Origin: Streptomyces sp. CB01635
GTDB taxonomy: Bacteria; Actinomycetota; Actinomycetes; Streptomycetales; Streptomycetaceae
DNA: 64,000 nucleotides
Reading direction: 5' to 3'
Assembly (NCBI RefSeq): GCF_002803065.1
Contig: NZ_NNBL01000003.1
Span: 641,461 to 705,460 of the forward strand
In this document: one piece after another, positions 53,269 to 62,487 of the stretch
Numbering within the stretch: position 1 is the first letter of the stretch
Layout of the letters: each line of letters starts with the position of its first letter
Program-made: the position numbers and the translations under genes
Notes under the pieces: model-generated
Databases searched by the model: none
Told to the model about the DNA's origin: nothing
What the model saw: the letters and a program-made list of their open reading frames with translations, nothing else

Positions 53269-54791
53269 CGACGAGCACGACTTCGGAGTCGTCGGCAGCC
53301 ACTCACCTGCTGGACCTGCAGGCACTGGTGGTGGCGGTGCGCAGGCGCCGCCGCCTCTGGTGCTCCCTGGCGCTACTGGGGCTGCTGGTCGGCGCGGCGC
53401 TTGCGGTCCTGCGGCCGCCGCCGCCGGCCGCGCAGGCCAAGGTGCTGGTCGCGCATCAGGCGGACCAGCCGAACGACCCCGGAACGCTGATCCGCACCGA
53501 CGTGGAGCTGCTGCGGACCACGCGGATCGCCGACAAGGCCCTGCAGTCCCTCAACTCCTCGGAACGCACGGAAGACTTCATGCGGGACTACCGGGGCACC
53601 GGCTTGACCAACAACCTGCTGCAGATCGAGGTGACAGGTGACAGCGACGCGGACGCGGTGGCCCGAGCCAAGGCGTTGGCGGATGCGTTCGTCGCGGACC
53701 ATGTGAGGCGGATGCAGGAAGCGGCGAAGGCCGAGGCCAAGGCCCTGCGCGACCAGGGTGACCGAATGCGGGGCGAACTCGCCCAGGTCAACAAGGCGAT
53801 CGGGGACAGAACGCCGGAGAGCGACCCGACGGCGTCGGCGAGCATCGAGTCGCTCTTCGCCCGCCGGGCGGAACTCAACTCGCGGATCGCCGATTTCGAC
53901 CAGCGCGCCGAGGAGGCGCGCATGGGAACGCCCCAGATCGTCGCCGGCACTCAGATCGTGGACGCCCCGCGAGCGGTGCGGCACTCCCTTCCCAGGACCG
54001 CTGCCACCAACGCCGCGATCGGGCTCGTCCTCGGGCTCGTCCTCGGGCTCGCGGTGGCCGCGGTCGGCACGGTGGTGGCGGACCGCCCCGTGCTGCGCCG
54101 GGAGATCGCGGCGAACCTGGGCGCCTCGGTCATCGCCGAACTGCGGCGCGCTCCCCACCGGCCGGCCAGGCGGTGGCAGCGCCGACGGACCCGGGCGGCA
54201 CGCGAACGGCTCACCGCGACGCTGGCCCGCACGGTGCGTGGCTCCGCGGAACCGGTGTCACTGCTGGAACTGGGCTGTGCGCGCAGCACGAGCGTGATCG
54301 CCCTGGACCTCGCCAGGGCACTGGCGGCGGAGGGGCCGGTGGTCATCATCGACGATCTGCCGGCCCTGCGGCGCGCCCACCGCGGCCCGAAGCCAGGAGG
54401 CCCGGACGTGGTCGGCGTCGAGGGTGCCGCGGCCGTGCCACATGAGGTGCGCCGGCTCGGCGTCGGCTCGGTGGCGCCCGGCACGGCGTGGACCGGCCTC
54501 CCGGACCTCGGTACCCGGACCGTGCTCGTCGTGCGAGCCGGGCACGGCAGCGCCGCGTGGCTGCACACCGTGGCGCGGCAGCTCGCCGACCTGCTCATTC
54601 CGGTGATCGGCGTGGTGCTGATCGACCCCGATCCGCGGGACCGGACCGACGGCACCCTGTGGGACGGGCTGCACACCGCGCTGCGCGGCTACAACGAGCG
54701 GCTGGCACGGGAGAACGTGACGGGCCGGGTGCGGACGGAACGGCCGTCATGGGCAGTACGAGTCCCGGACAGCGACCAGGAGGCACGGTAA
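53265..54791 (+). CDS. Second Wzz/CpsC-like protein with degenerate kinase-like tail
   Basis: 508 aa from GTG 53265 (GTGA overlap). Helices at about 31-50 and 248-272; between them a long coiled region (VRRMQEAAKAEAKALRDQGD). The C-terminal domain has VSLLELGCARSTSVIALDLA then EGPVVIIDDLPALRRAHR. The P-loop position of BY-kinases (GEGKST) is here GCARSTSV, without Lys. LLIPVIGVVLIDPDPRDRTD matches the next kinase strand. Two tandem Wzz-like proteins, both without a Walker A, is unusual. Confidence 0.85.
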   Translation: MTTSTTSESSAATHLLDLQALVVAVRRRRRLWCSLALLGLLVGAALAVLRPPPPAAQAKVLVAHQADQPNDPGTLIRTDVELLRTTRIADKALQSLNSSERTEDFMRDYRGTGLTNNLLQIEVTGDSDADAVARAKALADAFVADHVRRMQEAAKAEAKALRDQGDRMRGELAQVNKAIGDRTPESDPTASASIESLFARRAELNSRIADFDQRAEEARMGTPQIVAGTQIVDAPRAVRHSLPRTAATNAAIGLVLGLVLGLAVAAVGTVVADRPVLRREIAANLGASVIAELRRAPHRPARRWQRRRTRAARERLTATLARTVRGSAEPVSLLELGCARSTSVIALDLARALAAEGPVVIIDDLPALRRAHRGPKPGGPDVVGVEGAAAVPHEVRRLGVGSVAPGTAWTGLPDLGTRTVLVVRAGHGSAAWLHTVARQLADLLIPVIGVVLIDPDPRDRTDGTLWDGLHTALRGYNERLARENVTGRVRTERPSWAVRVPDSDQEAR

Positions 54792-54795
54792 GCAC

Positions 54796-56730
54796 ATGTG
54801 TGGCATCGCAGGCACTTATCGATGGCCGGACGGGAAGGTCGTGACCGACCGGCTCACCGACACCCTCGCCCACCGCGGTCCGGACGGGGCGGGCCGGTAC
54901 AGCCACCCCGCCGGCGACGGCGAAGTGCACCTCGGGCACCGCCGTCTGGCCATCGTCGACCTGTCCGAGACCGGCGCCCAGCCGATGGTCTCGGGCGGCC
55001 TCGTCCTGACGTACAACGGCGAGCTGTACAACGCGCCCGAGCTGCGTGCCGAACTGGCAGCCGCCGGGGTGCGCTTCCGCGGTACCTCCGACACCGAGGT
55101 GCTCCTTGAGGCCTGGCGGCGCTGGGGCACCGACTGCCTGCCCCGGCTGCGCGGCATGTTCGCGTTCGGGATCTTCGACGAGCGTACCGGTGAACTGGTC
55201 CTCGCCCGCGACCAGTTGGGCATCAAGCCGCTGTTCCTGCTCCGGCGCGGTGCGGGCCTGGTGTTCGCCTCCGAGCTCAAGGCGCTCGCCGCCGTGACCG
55301 ACGGGTCGCTGCAGGTCGATCATGCGGCGCTGGTGGCCTCGCTGCTGTACTACTGGGTGCCGGACTCGCGCTGTGCGTTCCGCGAAGCGGAGAAGCTGCC
55401 GCCGGGCAGTTGGCTCAGGTGCCGGCCCGACGGCCGAGTGGAGCGCGGCCGGTACTGGAACCTGAAGGACGTCGCCGCCGAGGGCCGGGAGCGAGCACGC
55501 AGCGGCGAGCAGCCGGACCTGGCCGCCATCGTCGAGGAGTCGACCCGCCAGCACCTGCTCTCCGACGTACCCGTGGCGACCTTCCTCTCCGGCGGTCTCG
55601 ACTCCAGCTACCTGACCGCGCTTGCGGCCCGCCACCAGCCCGGCATCTCCGCCTACACGATCGGGTTCCGCGCCGAGGACGCCAAGTTCGAGGCGATGCC
55701 GGACGACCTGCGCTACGCCCGGCAGGTGGCCGAGCGGTTCGGCGTCGACCTGCACGAGATCGAGATCGCTCCGAACGTGCTCGACCTGTTGCCGCAGATG
55801 ACGTACCACCTGGACGAGCCGATCGGCGACCCCGCCGCGATCAACACGTTCCTGATCTGCTCGGCCGCCCGAGAGGCCGGGGTCAAGGTGATGCTCTCGG
55901 GGATGGGTGCCGACGAGCTGTTCGCCGGATATCGCAAACACCTGGCCAACCTGCTCGCACTGCGCTACCAGCGCGTCCCGCGGCCCCTGCGGCGCGGGGT
56001 GTTCAAGGCCGTGGACAGGCTGCCGGTCGCCACGGCCCGTAGGGGGTACCGGTCGGTGCGCTTCGCGAAGCGGTTCCTCTCCTTCGCCGACCTGCCCGAG
56101 GAGACCGCGTTCCGGCGCAGCTACACCATGTACGACCAGGACGAGCTGCTCGCCCTGGTCAGTCCGGACCTGGCCGGGACGGTCGACGACGTGCTGACCG
56201 AGCATGCGGACATCTACCAGGACAACGAGCTCGACGACTTCGTCAACCGCATGTGCCTGGGCGACGCCCGGATGTTCCTGCCGGGCCTGAACCTCGCTTA
56301 CACAGACCGGTCGAGCATGGCCGCCTCGACCGAGGTCCGGGTGCCGTACGTGGACGTCGAGGTGGTCAAGGCCGCGTTCGCCGTGCCCGGCGACCGCAAG
56401 ATCGTCGGACGACAGGGCAAGGCCGTCCTCAAGGAGGCGGCCACCTCGATCCTGCCCCGGGAGATCGTGTACCGGCCCAAGGGCCTGTTCAGCGCCCCGC
56501 TGCGGGCCTGGATGAGCCGGGATCTGGCACCGCTGGTGCGCGAGGTGGTCAACGACGGCGTGCTCGTCAGCTCCGGGCTCCTGCGCCGCGACGCGCTGGC
56601 GCGCATGGTCGCCGAGGACGCCTCCGGGCAGCGGGACTTCTCCAAGCACCTGTGGCATGTGCTGACCCTCGAGTACTGGTACCGCGACGCGACCTCCGGA
56701 TCCGCCCGGAGCACTCGCTCGGCAGCGTAG
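54796..56730 (+). CDS. asnB: Glutamine-hydrolysing asparagine synthase-like amidotransferase
   Basis: 644 aa from ATG 54796. Cys2 of MCGIAGTYRWPDG is the Ntn glutaminase nucleophile; HRGPDGAGRY, LGHRRLAIVDLSETGAQPM and TYNGELYNAPELRAEL complete that domain. The synthetase domain has the PP-loop LSGGLDSSYLTAL (265-271) and GMGADELFAGYRKHLA. Within polysaccharide loci such proteins are thought to amidate uronic acid or amino acid side groups rather than make free asparagine. Its place beside an AlgD-like enzyme fits amidation of a uronate (inference). Confidence 0.9.
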   Translation: MCGIAGTYRWPDGKVVTDRLTDTLAHRGPDGAGRYSHPAGDGEVHLGHRRLAIVDLSETGAQPMVSGGLVLTYNGELYNAPELRAELAAAGVRFRGTSDTEVLLEAWRRWGTDCLPRLRGMFAFGIFDERTGELVLARDQLGIKPLFLLRRGAGLVFASELKALAAVTDGSLQVDHAALVASLLYYWVPDSRCAFREAEKLPPGSWLRCRPDGRVERGRYWNLKDVAAEGRERARSGEQPDLAAIVEESTRQHLLSDVPVATFLSGGLDSSYLTALAARHQPGISAYTIGFRAEDAKFEAMPDDLRYARQVAERFGVDLHEIEIAPNVLDLLPQMTYHLDEPIGDPAAINTFLICSAAREAGVKVMLSGMGADELFAGYRKHLANLLALRYQRVPRPLRRGVFKAVDRLPVATARRGYRSVRFAKRFLSFADLPEETAFRRSYTMYDQDELLALVSPDLAGTVDDVLTEHADIYQDNELDDFVNRMCLGDARMFLPGLNLAYTDRSSMAASTEVRVPYVDVEVVKAAFAVPGDRKIVGRQGKAVLKEAATSILPREIVYRPKGLFSAPLRAWMSRDLAPLVREVVNDGVLVSSGLLRRDALARMVAEDASGQRDFSKHLWHVLTLEYWYRDATSGSARSTRSAA

Positions 56731-56758
56731 AAGACGGCTAGAAACAAGGGGACTTCGG

Positions 56759-58963
56759 GTGAAGCAGGTAGTTCAGAACTACAAGAGCGGCGAGCTCGCG
56801 GTGCTCGACGTGCCAGTGCCGGGATGCAAGCCGGGCGGTGTGCTGGTCCGCACCGCCTACTCGCTGATATCCACCGGGACCGAGCTCATGAAGGTGTCCG
56901 AGGCCGGCATGTCGATGCTGGGCAAGGCCCGCTCCCGTCCTGACCAGGTGGCCAAGGTCATGCAGAGCGTGGCCACCAACGGGGTGCCCGCCACGTACCG
57001 CAAGGTGATGGGCAAGCTGGACTCCTACACGCCGCTGGGCTACTCCCTGTGCGGGGTGGTCGAGCAGGTCGGCCCCGGGATCGACGACGTGAAGGTCGGC
57101 GACCTCGTGGCCTGCGCCGGCAACGAGCACGCGTTGCACGCCGAGTTGAACTGGGTGCCGAAGAACCTCTACGCCCCGGTGCCGGACGGCCTCGCGCCGC
57201 GGCACGCGGCCTTCGGCACCGTCGGGTCGATCGCGATGCAGGGCGTCCGCCGCGGCGAACCCCAACTTGGCGACGTGGCCCTTGTCATCGGCCTCGGACT
57301 GATCGGGCAGCTGGTGGTGCAGCTCCTTGCCGCCTCCGGGGTCCGCGTCGTCGGCGTCGACCCCGACCCGGTGCGCTGCGACCTCGCCGAACGCCTCGGC
57401 GCCGCGGCCTGCGGCGATCCCGAGTCCGCGGCCGTGGAGGCCGCCGTCGCCGAACTCACCGACGGGCACGGCGTGGACCAGGTGTATCTGGCCGCCGGCG
57501 GCGGCAGCAACCAGCCCGTCGAGCTGGCCGCCCGGCTCTGCCGGGACCGCGGCCGGGTCGTCGACATCGGCAAGTGCCGCCTGGACCTGCCGTGGAACGC
57601 GTACTACGAGAAAGAGCTCGACGTCCGGTTCTCGCGCAGTTACGGCCCCGGGCGCTACGACCCGGAGTACGAGCTCGAGGGGCGGGACTACCCGATCGGC
57701 TACGTGCGCTGGACCGAGCGCCGAAACCTGGCGTGCTTCCTCGATCTCCTCGCCCGCGGCAGCGTCGATGTGGAGCCCCTGGTCTCCCACATCGCCGGCT
57801 TCGACGACGCCGTCGAGACGTACCAGCGTTTGAAGGACGGCGACCTCAAGGCCGTGGCTGTGCTGTTCCGGTACTCCGAACAGGCCGAGGAAGAAGGGGA
57901 ATTGGCGGCCCCGACGGTGTCCGTGCCCGAGGTGCGACGCAGCGGCGGAACGTCCACCCCGGCCCGGTCCGCCAAGGCGCCGGTGCGCCTCGCGTTCGTC
58001 GGCGCGGGCAACTACGCGACGTCGATGCTGCTGCCGCACCTGGCACAGCGCGACGGCGTCGAGTTGTCCACGGTCGTCACCACGACGGCGCTGTCCGCCG
58101 CCAACGCGAAGCGGAAGTTCGGCTTCGCCGAGGCGACCACCGACCTCGACGCCGTGCTCGGCGACAAGTCCATCGACGCGGTGTTCGTGGTCACCCGGCA
58201 CAGCTCGCACGCCGAACTGACCCGCAGGGCGCTGCTTGCCGGCAAGACGGTGTTCGTGGAGAAGCCCCTGGCCCTCACCGAGGACGAGCTGGCCGGCGTG
58301 CTCGCGGCGGTGGAGGAGTCCGGCAACGACCGGCTGCAGGTGGGCTTCAACCGCCGCTTCGCGCCCCTGTTGCAGGAGGCCAGGAAGCGGTTCGGCGCCC
58401 GCACCGGTCCGGCGAGCCTCCGCTACCTGGTCAACGCGGGCCGCCTTGGACACGGCAGCTGGTACCTCCAACAGGGCACCGAGGGCTCGCGGTTCACCGG
58501 CGAGGGCGGACACTTCATCGACACGGCGAGCTGGCTCCTCGACGCCGACCCGGTCTCGGTGTACGCGGTCGCCACGTCCGGCAACGAGGACCTGCAGGTC
58601 GTGCTGAGCTACCCGGACGGGTCCACCGCCACCATCAGCTACGTCACCACCGGCGCGGCCGGCTTCCCCAAGGAGACGCTGGACCTCGTCGCGGACGGCA
58701 AGGTGCTGCGGCTCGACGACTTCGTCCGTGCCTCGCTGTATTCGGACGGCAGGGCCGGCCGCAAGCGGTGGGTCAGTTCGCGGCTGCCCAAGGCCCGGGA
58801 CAAGGGCCAGTCCGCCGAGCTGGCCGCGTTCATCAAGGCCGTGCGGACCGGTGGGCCGATGCCGGTGCCGCTGGAGTCGCTGGTCGCCACCACGACGGCC
58901 ACCCTCGCCGTGCAGGCAGGCCTGGTCGGCGGCGCGCCCGTGACGCTGGCGAGGGCGCGATGA
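56759..58963 (+). CDS. Bi-domain oxidoreductase: Zn-ADH-like plus Gfo/Idh/MocA
   Basis: 734 aa from GTG 56759 (AAGGGG upstream). Residues 1-370 are an MDR domain (YSLISTGTELMKVSEAGMSM, LGYSLCGVVEQVGPGIDDVK, VIGLGLIGQLVVQLLAASGV). After a linker, Gfo/Idh/MocA starts at about 410 (VRLAFVGAGNYATSMLLPHL) with the EKP motif in TVFVEKPLALTEDEL (about 500) and FNRRFAPLLQEARKRFG. This fusion is known from EPS/lipopolysaccharide loci and likely makes a modified sugar by linked oxidation and reduction; the exact reaction is not established. Confidence 0.92.
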   Translation: MKQVVQNYKSGELAVLDVPVPGCKPGGVLVRTAYSLISTGTELMKVSEAGMSMLGKARSRPDQVAKVMQSVATNGVPATYRKVMGKLDSYTPLGYSLCGVVEQVGPGIDDVKVGDLVACAGNEHALHAELNWVPKNLYAPVPDGLAPRHAAFGTVGSIAMQGVRRGEPQLGDVALVIGLGLIGQLVVQLLAASGVRVVGVDPDPVRCDLAERLGAAACGDPESAAVEAAVAELTDGHGVDQVYLAAGGGSNQPVELAARLCRDRGRVVDIGKCRLDLPWNAYYEKELDVRFSRSYGPGRYDPEYELEGRDYPIGYVRWTERRNLACFLDLLARGSVDVEPLVSHIAGFDDAVETYQRLKDGDLKAVAVLFRYSEQAEEEGELAAPTVSVPEVRRSGGTSTPARSAKAPVRLAFVGAGNYATSMLLPHLAQRDGVELSTVVTTTALSAANAKRKFGFAEATTDLDAVLGDKSIDAVFVVTRHSSHAELTRRALLAGKTVFVEKPLALTEDELAGVLAAVEESGNDRLQVGFNRRFAPLLQEARKRFGARTGPASLRYLVNAGRLGHGSWYLQQGTEGSRFTGEGGHFIDTASWLLDADPVSVYAVATSGNEDLQVVLSYPDGSTATISYVTTGAAGFPKETLDLVADGKVLRLDDFVRASLYSDGRAGRKRWVSSRLPKARDKGQSAELAAFIKAVRTGGPMPVPLESLVATTTATLAVQAGLVGGAPVTLARAR

Positions 58964-60936
58964 CTGTGAGTTCGGGGAGTCCGGGCTGGTACCTGCGGCG
59001 GCTGTCCCGGATGGGACCGCGGGAGGTCGGCGGCCGGGTGGGCGACGCGGTGCGCAGGCGGCGGTGGCGGTCGGCGCGGCCCACCTGCCCGAGCGTGACC
59101 GGTGCCCGGTTCACCGCGGTCCTGCCCGCCGGGACGATCGCAGCGATACCTCCGGACGCCGCGAAACGTCTCATCGCCGAGGCGGATCGGCTGATGTACG
59201 GGCACGTCGAGTATTTCGGGGTGGTCCGCGACGACCTGGACGACCCGGACTGGTGGTGCGACCCGAAGACGGGGCGCCGGGCTCCCTGGGGCTACGCCTT
59301 CGACGTGCCGTACCGGAACGAGGACGCGGTCGGGGACATCAAGCAGATCTGGGAGCTGTCCCGGCACCAGTACCTCACCGTGCTCGCCGCCGCCTACGCG
59401 ATCACCGGGAACGAGCGGTACGCCGAGCGAGTCGCCGAGCACCTGCGGTCGTGGTGGAAGGCCAACCCCCCGCTGCGCGGCGTGCACTGGATCAGCGGCA
59501 TCGAGCTGGGGATGCGGCTCCTTTCCTGGGTGTGGATCCGCCGGCTGCTCGACGGCTGGCCGGGCGCGGCCGAGCTGTTCGAGAGCAACCCGGTGGCGCT
59601 GAACCAGATCTGGCACCACCAGCGCTGGCTGGCCGCCTTCCCCAGCCGGGGGTCCTCGGCGAACAACCACGTCATCGCCGAGGCCGGCGGGCAGTTGGCC
59701 GCAGCCTGCGCGTTCGGATGGTTCCCCTCCTCGGCGCGTTGGCGAGCCGGTGCGCTGCGGTCCCTCGAGCGGCATCTGCGCGGCAACACCTTCGGCTCCG
59801 GCCTCAACCGCGAGCTGGCCACCGAATATCACGGACTTGTCCTTGAGCTCGGCCTGGCCGCGGTGGCCGAGGCGGATGCCGCAGGCGTGCCGGTCCCCGC
59901 GTCGATCCGGCTGGTACTGCTGCGGATGACCGACGCGCTCGCGGCCATCGTGGACAACCGGCTACGTCCGCCCCGGCAGGGGGACGCGGACGACGGGCAC
60001 GGTCTGATCGTGGACGGCGCGGGCACCGACCGCTGGGCCTCGCTCCTTGCCACCGGGGCCGCCGTGTTCGGCCGGCTCGACTGGTGGCCGGCGGTGACCG
60101 GCACCGATGTGCGCACCCCGCTCCTTGCCGCGCTCATCCGGCCGTACCCGAAAAGCGAAACCGCACCGGCCGTGATCCGCCCGGCGAGCCGACCGGCCCA
60201 CTTCGCCGATGCGGGCATGACCATCCTGCGCGGTCCGGAGGAGATCTGGTGCCGCTGCGACGGTGGTCCGCACGGCTTCCTGTCCATCGCCGCGCATGCC
60301 CACGCGGACGCGCTGTCCGTGGAGGTCCGGCACGACGGGGTCGACGTGCTCGCCGACCCGGGAACGTTCTGCTACCACGGGCAACCCGAGTGGCGGCAGT
60401 ACTTCCGGTCGACCCTCGGCCACAACACCCTGCAAATGGACGGCAGTGACCAGTCCGTCTCCGGCGGCCCGTTCCTGTGGACCCGGCATGCCCGCAGTCG
60501 CGTCCTGGCCACGGACACATCGGGCGCCTCCGACGGGGGGACGGCCCGCTGGTGCGCCGAACACGACGGCTACCAGCGTTCCGTGCACCGCCGCCGGGTG
60601 GAACTAACGGCCGCGAGCCAGGAGTTGCGGGTGGTTGACGAGGTGCGCGGCCCGCGCCGGGACGTGCGCCTGGCATTCCACCTCGGCCCGGCGATCGCCG
60701 CGGACCTGGCGGGCAACCGGGCGGTGCTCACCTGGACCCGGGACGGCGAGGACCGCTCGGCGGTGCTCGACCTGCCCGGGCAGCTGAGCTGGCGGGCGCA
60801 TCGCGGAGAGACCGACCCGCCGCTGGGCTGGTACTCCGCCGGCTTCGGCCGCAAGGAACCCACCACAACGCTGGTCGGCACCGGCTTCGCCGACGGCGCT
60901 GAGGGGTTCACCACCGTACTCAGGTTCCGCGGCTAG
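58960..60936 (+). CDS. Heparinase II/III-family polysaccharide lyase-like protein
   Basis: 658 aa, ATGA overlap with the previous gene. The N-terminal half is an alpha-toroid (DIKQIWELSRHQYLTVLAAA, WISGIELGMRLLSWVWIRRL, SSANNHVIAEAGGQLAAACA); the C-terminal beta domain has AAHAHADALSVEVRHDGVDV, LADPGTFCYHGQPEWRQYFR and STLGHNTLQMDGSDQ, holding the Zn/His and Tyr sites of PL12/PL21-type lyases. No signal peptide is seen. In EPS operons it probably trims uronic acid-containing polymer or stray chains. Confidence 0.92.
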   Translation: MTVSSGSPGWYLRRLSRMGPREVGGRVGDAVRRRRWRSARPTCPSVTGARFTAVLPAGTIAAIPPDAAKRLIAEADRLMYGHVEYFGVVRDDLDDPDWWCDPKTGRRAPWGYAFDVPYRNEDAVGDIKQIWELSRHQYLTVLAAAYAITGNERYAERVAEHLRSWWKANPPLRGVHWISGIELGMRLLSWVWIRRLLDGWPGAAELFESNPVALNQIWHHQRWLAAFPSRGSSANNHVIAEAGGQLAAACAFGWFPSSARWRAGALRSLERHLRGNTFGSGLNRELATEYHGLVLELGLAAVAEADAAGVPVPASIRLVLLRMTDALAAIVDNRLRPPRQGDADDGHGLIVDGAGTDRWASLLATGAAVFGRLDWWPAVTGTDVRTPLLAALIRPYPKSETAPAVIRPASRPAHFADAGMTILRGPEEIWCRCDGGPHGFLSIAAHAHADALSVEVRHDGVDVLADPGTFCYHGQPEWRQYFRSTLGHNTLQMDGSDQSVSGGPFLWTRHARSRVLATDTSGASDGGTARWCAEHDGYQRSVHRRRVELTAASQELRVVDEVRGPRRDVRLAFHLGPAIAADLAGNRAVLTWTRDGEDRSAVLDLPGQLSWRAHRGETDPPLGWYSAGFGRKEPTTTLVGTGFADGAEGFTTVLRFRG

Positions 60937-60944
60937 GGGGGCGT

Positions 60945-62486
60945 GTGGGGATCAACGGGCGGCACTGGGCGTTGGCGGCGGCACCGCTGGCGCTGGCCCT
61001 GCTGGCGGCGACCGGCTGTGAGAGCACGCCGGGCGCCCGGGCGAACACGCCGGGCGCCCGGGCGAACCCGACCGCCGCGCCATCCACGCCCGTGGCCCGG
61101 GTGTGCGCCAAGCCCGTGGCCGGGCCGGCGAAGGCGCCGGCGGGCGCGGTGACGGTCGACCCCACGGTGGTCGGTGACCTGGCAGCGAAGACCAAGAGCA
61201 GCCCCCCGAACACCACGTTCTGGCTTCGACCGGGCAAGCACAGGCTCGACCCTGACCGCTATGCCCAGGTCATCCCCAAGGAGGGGAACCGCTACCTCGG
61301 TGCGCCGGGCGCGGTGCTCGACGGCGGGAAGAAGAACCAGTACGCGTTCGGCGGTACCGCCCGCAACGTCACCATCCGCTATCTGACCGTGCAACGTTTC
61401 GTCGCGCCGCAGGACGAGGGCGTGGTCAACCATGACTCGGCCGACGGGTGGGCGATCGAGCACGCGACGATCCAGCACAACTCCGGTGCCGGACTGATGG
61501 CCGGTGCCCGCCAGAAGGTCCGCGCCAACTGCTTGCGCGAAAACGGTCAGTACGGAATGAACGCGTACAAGGCCACCGGCCGCATCAGCGGCCTGGTGGT
61601 CGAGGGCAACGAGATCGTGGGCAACAACACCGGCGACTGGGAGCGGCGGCGGAAGGGCTGCGGCTGCACCGGAGGCATCAAGTTCTGGGCCGTCAACGGC
61701 GCCGACGTTCGCGGCAACTGGGTGCACGACAACCGCGGAACCGGGTTGTGGGCGGACACCAACAACAACGACTTCCGCATCGAGAAGAACGTGCTCGAGG
61801 ACAACGACGGTGCCGCGCTGATCTATGAGACCAGCTACAACGCGGACATCCGGAACAACACGATCCGGCGGAACAACTGGGTCGAGGGCCGCAGGGAAGC
61901 CGACCGCGGCGACACCTTCCCGTTCGCGACCGTCTACCTGTCCGAGTCCGGCGGCGAACCACGGATCCGGGCCCGCACCAACAAGATCGGGATCTACCGG
62001 AACGTGCTGGAGAACAACTGGTCCGGCATCACCCTGTGGGAGAACGCCGACCGGTTCTGCAACAGCCCGGCCAACACCTCGTCCGGTGACTGCACCTTGC
62101 TGGTGAAGGACACCGACCGCTGCGCGAAGCCGGCGATCGCCACCGCTCCGCTCTACGCCGACTGCCGGTGGAAGACCCAGCGGGTGGACATCCACGACAA
62201 CCGCTTCGTGCTGGACAAGTCCGTCGTCAAGTGCACGGTGAAGTGCGACCGCATGGCGGTGCTGGCCAACTACGGCACCTATCCGGACTGGTCGCCGTAC
62301 CAGGGCGAGCGGGTGGCTGAGGCCATCACCGATGAGCAACACAACCGCTGGCACGACAACGTCTACCTCGGGCCCTGGAAATTCGTCGCCCGGGACCAGA
62401 GCCGGGTGCTCGACTTCGGGCAGTGGCAGGGCACGCCGTACCAGCAGGACGCGGGCAGCACCCTCGACTCACGGGCGGGTGGTTGA
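60945..62486 (+). CDS. Right-handed beta-helix lipoprotein (epimerase/lyase-like)
   Basis: 513 aa from GTG 60945 (GGGGGG upstream). N-terminal hydrophobic signal and Cys (LALALLAATGCES) indicate a lipoprotein. A linker holds a duplicated TPGARAN unit (18-bp DNA repeat near 61030-61070). The body is repeated turns such as VTIRYLTVQRF, WAIEHATIQHNSGAGLMAG, GLVVEGNEIVGNN and DFRIEKNVLEDNDGAALIYE, a parallel beta-helix as in NosD and mannuronan C5-epimerases. Several Cys occur late. It probably binds or modifies the polymer outside the membrane. Confidence 0.9.
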   Translation: MGINGRHWALAAAPLALALLAATGCESTPGARANTPGARANPTAAPSTPVARVCAKPVAGPAKAPAGAVTVDPTVVGDLAAKTKSSPPNTTFWLRPGKHRLDPDRYAQVIPKEGNRYLGAPGAVLDGGKKNQYAFGGTARNVTIRYLTVQRFVAPQDEGVVNHDSADGWAIEHATIQHNSGAGLMAGARQKVRANCLRENGQYGMNAYKATGRISGLVVEGNEIVGNNTGDWERRRKGCGCTGGIKFWAVNGADVRGNWVHDNRGTGLWADTNNNDFRIEKNVLEDNDGAALIYETSYNADIRNNTIRRNNWVEGRREADRGDTFPFATVYLSESGGEPRIRARTNKIGIYRNVLENNWSGITLWENADRFCNSPANTSSGDCTLLVKDTDRCAKPAIATAPLYADCRWKTQRVDIHDNRFVLDKSVVKCTVKCDRMAVLANYGTYPDWSPYQGERVAEAITDEQHNRWHDNVYLGPWKFVARDQSRVLDFGQWQGTPYQQDAGSTLDSRAGG

Positions 62487-62487
62487 G

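Noticed and set aside
61030..61071. 18-bp duplication in the lipoprotein linker as a mobile or CRISPR-like repeat
   Set aside because: It is in frame, codes for a repeated TPGARAN linker and occurs only twice; a simple linker expansion.
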